From assembly GCF_900604485.1 (NCBI RefSeq), contig NZ_UWOP01000001.1:1411501-1475500 (forward strand): a stretch of 64,000 nucleotides of DNA. Reading direction: 5' to 3'. Of this stretch, positions 59,602 through 64,000 are shown piece by piece (within the stretch, counting starts at the first letter, position 1; each line of letters opens with the position of its first letter). The notes under the pieces were generated by a model. It was not told the DNA's origin. It ran no database searches and was given only the letters and a program-made list of their open reading frames with translations. The translations under genes were made by a program, and so were the position numbers. The stretch is from Enterococcus mediterraneensis. Lineage in GTDB: Bacteria; Bacillota; Bacilli; Lactobacillales; Enterococcaceae.

Positions 59602-61278
59602 GTGAGAGTAACGAATATCAGCGCGAGTCAATTTCAAGAAATGGTCCAGGCTGGTGCCAATCGTCTGCAAGCGAATGCGGAATATGTCAATTCTTTAAAC
59701 GTATTTCCTGTTCCGGACGGAGATACAGGAACCAATATGAACTTATCTATGACTAGCGGCGCGAAAGCTGTTTCGGATTCAGCTTCTGAAAAAGTCGGCG
59801 AATTAGCGGCTGTTTTATCTAAAGGACTGCTGATGGGTGCCCGGGGGAATTCCGGCGTGATCTTGTCACAGTTGTTTCGCGGTTTTTCAAAACAAATACC
59901 AGATGTAACGACATTGACTGCTCAAGAATTAGCGCAAGCATTCAGCCACGGGGTAGAAACGGCCTATAAAGCTGTTATGAAACCAGTGGAAGGTACGATC
60001 TTGACAGTAGCGCGGGTCGCAGCGGAATTCGGCGAACGCAAAGCCGGAGAAACCGATGACTGTATCGAAGTAATGAATGCCGTTTTGCGAGGCGGCAAAC
60101 GTGCATTAGCTAAAACTCCAGACTTGCTTCCTGTTTTAAAAGAAGTCGGCGTAGTAGACAGCGGCGGTCAAGGATTGATCTTTATCTATGAAGGCTTTTT
60201 AGCCGCTTTGACAGGAGAGTATCAAGCAGATGAAACATTTGAACCTACACCAGCAGCGATGGATGAAATGGTAAACGCAGAGCACCATCGCAGTGTCCAA
60301 GGACATCTGGCGACGGAAGATATCAAGTTTGGCTATTGTACCGAAATCATGGTGAAAATCGGCGAAGGACCAACTGTCGACAGCAAATTTGATTACGAAA
60401 CTTTCCGGAATTATCTTGACGGACTCGGTGATTCTTTACTGGTAGTCAATGACGATGAAATCATCAAGGTCCATGTGCATACGGAGCATCCCGGCGAAGT
60501 CATGAATTACGGACAAAAATTCGGTTCGTTAGTCAAGATCAAAGTAGACAACATGCGTCTGCAACATGAAACGATCTTGGAGCATGACCAACAAGTCCAA
60601 ACCTTCACTGAAGCACCGCGCGTACCTTATGGAATCATTGCTATAGCAGCAGGCGAAGGTGTGAGTGAACTTTTCAAGAGCCTAGGAGCTAACTATATCA
60701 TCAGCGGCGGTCAGACAATGAACCCAAGTACTGAAGATATTCTGACAGCTATCAATAAAGTCAACGCTGATCAAGTGATCATTTTGCCAAATAATAAAAA
60801 TATCTTCATGGCAGCCGAACAAGCAGCGGAAGTTGCGGAAGTTCCGGTAGTTGTGGTGCCAAGTCGTACGATTCCTCAAGGGATGACTGCTATGTTGGCG
60901 TTCAACGATCAAGTTTCTCTAAAAGAAAACGAAACAGCGATGACAGAATCATTGGCTCATGTAGTGAGCGGCTCTGTGACTCATGCTATCCGCAACACAT
61001 CCATTGATGGGGTTGCCATCACAGAAGGCGACTTTTTAGGAATGATCGACGGTAAGATCGTAGCTTCGATCCCTGATCAGTTTGAAGCGGCTTTAACGAC
61101 ATTGAATCAAATGATCTCAGATGAAACTGAGATCGTAACGATTATTTTCGGCGACGAAGCAACCCAAGCAGAAGCCGAAAAACTAGGAGCCGCTTTAGAA
61201 GAGGCTCATGAAGAATTAGAAGTTGAGATCCATCCTGGAAATCAACCTGTCTATCCTTATCTTTTCTCTGCGGAATAG
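59602..61278 (+). CDS. fakA: Fatty acid kinase subunit FakA (YloV, DAK domain)
   Basis: Kinase subunit that phosphorylates fatty acids held by a FakB protein, giving acyl phosphate for phospholipid synthesis. 558 residues: N-terminal Dak-L domain with VFPVPDGDTGTNMNLSM and RGNSGVILSQLFRGF (Mg and ATP binding), a middle domain with KFGYCTEIMVK, and a C-terminal DegV-like domain. GTG 59602 follows GAAGGAGG. FakB genes are not in the window; plsX, which makes the same acyl phosphates from acyl-ACP, lies downstream. Confidence 0.94.
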   Translation: MRVTNISASQFQEMVQAGANRLQANAEYVNSLNVFPVPDGDTGTNMNLSMTSGAKAVSDSASEKVGELAAVLSKGLLMGARGNSGVILSQLFRGFSKQIPDVTTLTAQELAQAFSHGVETAYKAVMKPVEGTILTVARVAAEFGERKAGETDDCIEVMNAVLRGGKRALAKTPDLLPVLKEVGVVDSGGQGLIFIYEGFLAALTGEYQADETFEPTPAAMDEMVNAEHHRSVQGHLATEDIKFGYCTEIMVKIGEGPTVDSKFDYETFRNYLDGLGDSLLVVNDDEIIKVHVHTEHPGEVMNYGQKFGSLVKIKVDNMRLQHETILEHDQQVQTFTEAPRVPYGIIAIAAGEGVSELFKSLGANYIISGGQTMNPSTEDILTAINKVNADQVIILPNNKNIFMAAEQAAEVAEVPVVVVPSRTIPQGMTAMLAFNDQVSLKENETAMTESLAHVVSGSVTHAIRNTSIDGVAITEGDFLGMIDGKIVASIPDQFEAALTTLNQMISDETEIVTIIFGDEATQAEAEKLGAALEEAHEELEVEIHPGNQPVYPYLFSAE

Positions 61279-61305
61279 ATTTCGAATATTTGTATCAGCA
61301 GTATC

Positions 61306-61358
61306 AACAGGATGATCCATAACTTCAAATACAAGTTATGGATAGCATCCTGTTTTTT
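61306..61358 (+). terminator. fakA terminator
   Basis: AACAGGATG-ATCCATAACTT pairs with AAGTTATGGAT-AGCATCCTGTT, with a small bulge, and a T run follows. Confidence 0.88.
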
Positions 61359-61397
61359 ATAGAAGAAAAATCATTGAATGTGAAAGGAGGGCATCTG

Positions 61398-63428
61398 ATG
61401 CTGACGACATCCGTCCAATTTTTAAAAGGTGTAGGGGAAAAGCGGGTGCAAGACTTGGCAGAATTGGGGATCTTGACTGTCGAAGACCTGATGACTTATT
61501 ATCCATTTCGTTATGAAGATATCCAAGAACGGGAACTTTCAGAGATCCAAGACCAGGAAAAAGTGACGATCAAAGGCGTCGTGGTTTCTGCGCCGGTGGT
61601 CAATCGCTTCGGCTATAAAAAGTCTCGGCTGCAGTTTCGTATGATGCAAGATCATGCCGTATTCAATGTCTCTTTTTTCAATCAGCCTTATTTAAAAGAT
61701 AAAGTCTTGATGGGAGAAGAATTGGCGGTCTACGGTAAGTGGGACGCCAAAAGAAAAGCTCTGACCGGTATGAAGATCCTCGCAAGTCAGAATCAGGGGG
61801 ATTTTGCTCCTATTTATCACGTCAATAAAAAAATCAAACAAAAAACGTTGGTTGAATTGATCAAACAGGCTTTTGAACAATTTGGTTCGGAAATCCAAGA
61901 GAATCTGCCCCAAGAACTATTGGAAAAATACCGTTTATTAGATCGCGGACAGGCGATGACCGCGATGCATTTTCCGGAAACACCGGAAGAAAATCGGCAA
62001 GCTAAGCGCCGTGTGATATTTGAAGAATTCTTTTTATTCCAATTAAAAGTACAAGGATTGAAACAACAAGAAAAAGCAGAAGTCAATGGGTTGTCGATCC
62101 AATATGATGTCCAACGGTTGAAACAATTCACCCAAAAACTGCCTTTTGAATTGACGGCGGCGCAAAAACGGGTCACTAATGAGATCTGTGCGGATCTTCG
62201 CAGTCCCAAACATATGCAGCGGCTGCTTCAAGGTGACGTCGGCAGCGGCAAGACGGTCGTTGCGGCAATTGCTTTGTACGCTACAGTCACAGCCGGTTTT
62301 CAAGGGGCGTTGATGGTCCCTACGGAAATCTTGGCGCAACAACATATGGAAAGTCTCAATCAGCTTTTTGATCCATTAGAAGTTCGCACAGCATTACTGA
62401 CTGGTTCTACAAAAGCCAAAGAACGCAAGGTGATTTTAGAACAGCTGGCTAATGGCGAGATCGATGTTGTCGTCGGGACCCATGCGTTGATCCAAGAAGG
62501 CGTGGACTTTGCTTATCTAGGATTAGTGATCACTGACGAACAGCACCGGTTTGGTGTCAATCAGCGGCGGGTACTGCGGGAAAAAGGACAGCGGCCAGAT
62601 GTCTTGTTTATGACAGCGACACCGATCCCGCGAACATTGGCGATCACAGCTTATGGAGAAATGGATGTTTCCATTATTGATGAATTGCCGGCAGGGCGCA
62701 TCCCCATCGAGACTCGCTGGATCCGTCCGCCTCAGCTGGATTCTGTCTTAGAATGGAGCTACCGGGAATTAGGACGAGGCCATCAAATGTATGTCATTTG
62801 TCCATTGATCGAAGAATCGGAAACGCTGGATGTCAAAAACGCAGTAGAGATCTATGAACATCTGCAGACTTTTTTTGCGCCTGAGTATCAAGTTGGGATC
62901 TTGCACGGGAAAATGAAAAATCAGGAAAAAGAAGCCATTATGGAAACATTCAAGAATAACGAGATCCAAATATTGGTTTCTACAACAGTGATCGAAGTCG
63001 GTGTCAATGTGCCCAATGCTACGGTTATGCTGATCATGGATGCTGAACGCTTTGGTTTGGCCCAATTGCATCAACTGCGGGGACGGGTCGGCCGAGGAGC
63101 GGATGCTTCCTATTGCATTTTAGTGGCTGATCCTAAAAACGAGATGGGTAATGAACGGATGAAAGTCATGACAGAAACTAACAACGGCTTTTTGCTTAGC
63201 GAAAAGGACCTGGAATTGAGAGGTCCCGGTGAAGTCTTCGGTTTTCGCCAATCCGGTCTGCCGCAATTTATGGCAGGCGATATCGTAGCGGATGCGAATA
63301 TCTTAGAAGTCGCTCGTCAAGAAGCCCGGATCATTTGGCAAAAAGATAACTGGCAGCTGTTACCGGATTATGCACCGTTAGCAAAATATCTCGAAAAACA
63401 AGCCGCTGAAAATCAATTTTTTGATTGA
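61398..63428 (+). CDS. recG: ATP-dependent DNA helicase RecG
   Basis: Branch-migrating helicase that remodels stalled forks and recombination junctions. 676 residues: N-terminal wedge domain, then helicase motifs GDVGSGKT (I), DEQHRFGV (II), TATPIPRT (III) and QLRGRVGRG (VI), followed by the C-terminal hook with [11 protein letters not shown] 61398 ([13 protein letters not shown]) is 6 bases after AAAGGAGGG; the frame from 61338 lies in the terminator. plsX follows after 50 bases; the usual Bacillus gene fapR between them is absent. Confidence 0.97.
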   Translation: MLTTSVQFLKGVGEKRVQDLAELGILTVEDLMTYYPFRYEDIQERELSEIQDQEKVTIKGVVVSAPVVNRFGYKKSRLQFRMMQDHAVFNVSFFNQPYLKDKVLMGEELAVYGKWDAKRKALTGMKILASQNQGDFAPIYHVNKKIKQKTLVELIKQAFEQFGSEIQENLPQELLEKYRLLDRGQAMTAMHFPETPEENRQAKRRVIFEEFFLFQLKVQGLKQQEKAEVNGLSIQYDVQRLKQFTQKLPFELTAAQKRVTNEICADLRSPKHMQRLLQGDVGSGKTVVAAIALYATVTAGFQGALMVPTEILAQQHMESLNQLFDPLEVRTALLTGSTKAKERKVILEQLANGEIDVVVGTHALIQEGVDFAYLGLVITDEQHRFGVNQRRVLREKGQRPDVLFMTATPIPRTLAITAYGEMDVSIIDELPAGRIPIETRWIRPPQLDSVLEWSYRELGRGHQMYVICPLIEESETLDVKNAVEIYEHLQTFFAPEYQVGILHGKMKNQEKEAIMETFKNNEIQILVSTTVIEVGVNVPNATVMLIMDAERFGLAQLHQLRGRVGRGADASYCILVADPKNEMGNERMKVMTETNNGFLLSEKDLELRGPGEVFGFRQSGLPQFMAGDIVADANILEVARQEARIIWQKDNWQLLPDYAPLAKYLEKQAAENQFFD

Positions 63429-63478
63429 AAAATTATGCTATACTGGGAAAGGACAACGAAAGGAGTGTACCACACAAT

Positions 63479-64000
63479 ATGATGAGAATTGCAGTAGACG
63501 CAATGGGCGGCGACAACGCGCCGAAAGCGATCGTAGAAGGTGTCATGCTGGCGAAAAAAGATTTTTCGGATATCGAATTCCAGCTTTATGGAAAAGAAAG
63601 CGAAATCAAAAAATACGTTACCGATGACACCAATGTGAAAATTATCCATACTGATGAAAAAATCAATAGTGACGACGAACCCGTCAGAGCTATTCGTAAA
63701 AAGAAAACTGCTTCAATGGTTTTGGCGGCACAAGCTGTGAAAAACGGAGAAGCGGATGCCGTCTTTTCGGCAGGGAATACCGGCGCACTGTTAGCCGCAG
63801 GGCTGTTTATCGTTGGCCGGATCAAAGGGATCGAACGTCCTGGATTGATGTCGACATTGCCGGTGATGGGCAAAGACAGCGGATTTGATATGCTGGATCT
63901 GGGTGCTAATGCGGAAAATAAAGCAGAACATTTGCTGCAATACGGAATTTTAGGCTCGTTTTATGCCAAAAATGTTCGCGGAGTGGAAAAACCGCGGGTG
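63479..64000 (+). CDS. plsX: Phosphate acyltransferase PlsX, N-terminal part
   Basis: Makes acyl phosphate from acyl-ACP for the PlsY pathway of phospholipid synthesis. The gene runs off the right edge; 174 residues are visible. [21 protein letters not shown] is the family start, shown by DAMGGDNAP, and [17 protein letters not shown] is the second signature. ATG 63479 or 63482; both follow AAAGGAG at rather long spacing. Confidence 0.96.
   Translation, partial: MMRIAVDAMGGDNAPKAIVEGVMLAKKDFSDIEFQLYGKESEIKKYVTDDTNVKIIHTDEKINSDDEPVRAIRKKKTASMVLAAQAVKNGEADAVFSAGNTGALLAAGLFIVGRIKGIERPGLMSTLPVMGKDSGFDMLDLGANAENKAEHLLQYGILGSFYAKNVRGVEKPRV

Overview
The window looks like a chromosomal segment of a low-GC Gram-positive coccus of the order Lactobacillales, most probably an Enterococcus. 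Reasons: strong AGGAGG-type ribosome binding sites, the block rpsL-rpsG-fusA-tuf followed by the S10-spc-alpha ribosomal cluster and the ECF transporter genes ecfA1-ecfA2-ecfT-truA, a zinc-type S14, a bacillota-type DNA-binding and cell-wall repertoire, and an L17 downstream RNA element. The species cannot be fixed from the sequence alone. No rRNA, tRNA, complete insertion sequence, prophage or CRISPR array was seen.

Layout. 1-4.9 kb is an accessory stretch: the end of a HAD phosphatase, a large cell-wall adhesin with five Cna-B repeats, an ASCH protein and a frameshifted small membrane gene. 4.9-9.8 kb is a type III restriction-modification pair (res, mod) on the minus strand, which looks like an inserted cassette next to guaA. 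10-13.9 kb holds guaA and coaA (minus), then an SGNH hydrolase and an RsmC-like methyltransferase (plus). 14-27 kb is a nucleoside salvage regulon: a LacI-type regulator, pdp, deoC, cdd, a BmpA-type lipoprotein, the three-gene nucleoside ABC transporter, deoB, punA, deoD and an iron alcohol dehydrogenase. It imports nucleosides, splits them by phosphorolysis and channels deoxyribose 1-phosphate to glyceraldehyde 3-phosphate and acetaldehyde. 27-29.7 kb has an ABC-transporter gene remnant, gpmA, an unusual serine-recombinase-like protein whose catalytic serine is a threonine, and rpiA.

29.7-34.5 kb is the str operon. It is separated from the S10 operon by three non-ribosomal genes: sugE/gdx behind a terminator-bearing leader that may be a guanidine riboswitch, a MocR/PdxR-type regulator, and the divergent dual-cysteine pyridoxal kinase pdxK. 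37.8-52 kb is the S10-spc-alpha supercluster, rpsJ to rplQ, including secY, adk, infA and rpoA, ending in the L17DE element. 52-55.7 kb is the ECF energizing module plus truA. A YfhO membrane protein, rpmB, an Asp23/YloU protein, fakA, recG and the start of plsX complete the window.

The most interesting items are regulatory or decayed rather than a new gene system: the sugE leader, the Ser-to-Thr recombinase, a nested-hairpin intergenic element before truA, a promoter-terminator pair without a gene beside rpmB, a possible infA attenuator, and several long perfect palindromes that look like operators. No clearly new multi-gene system was found.
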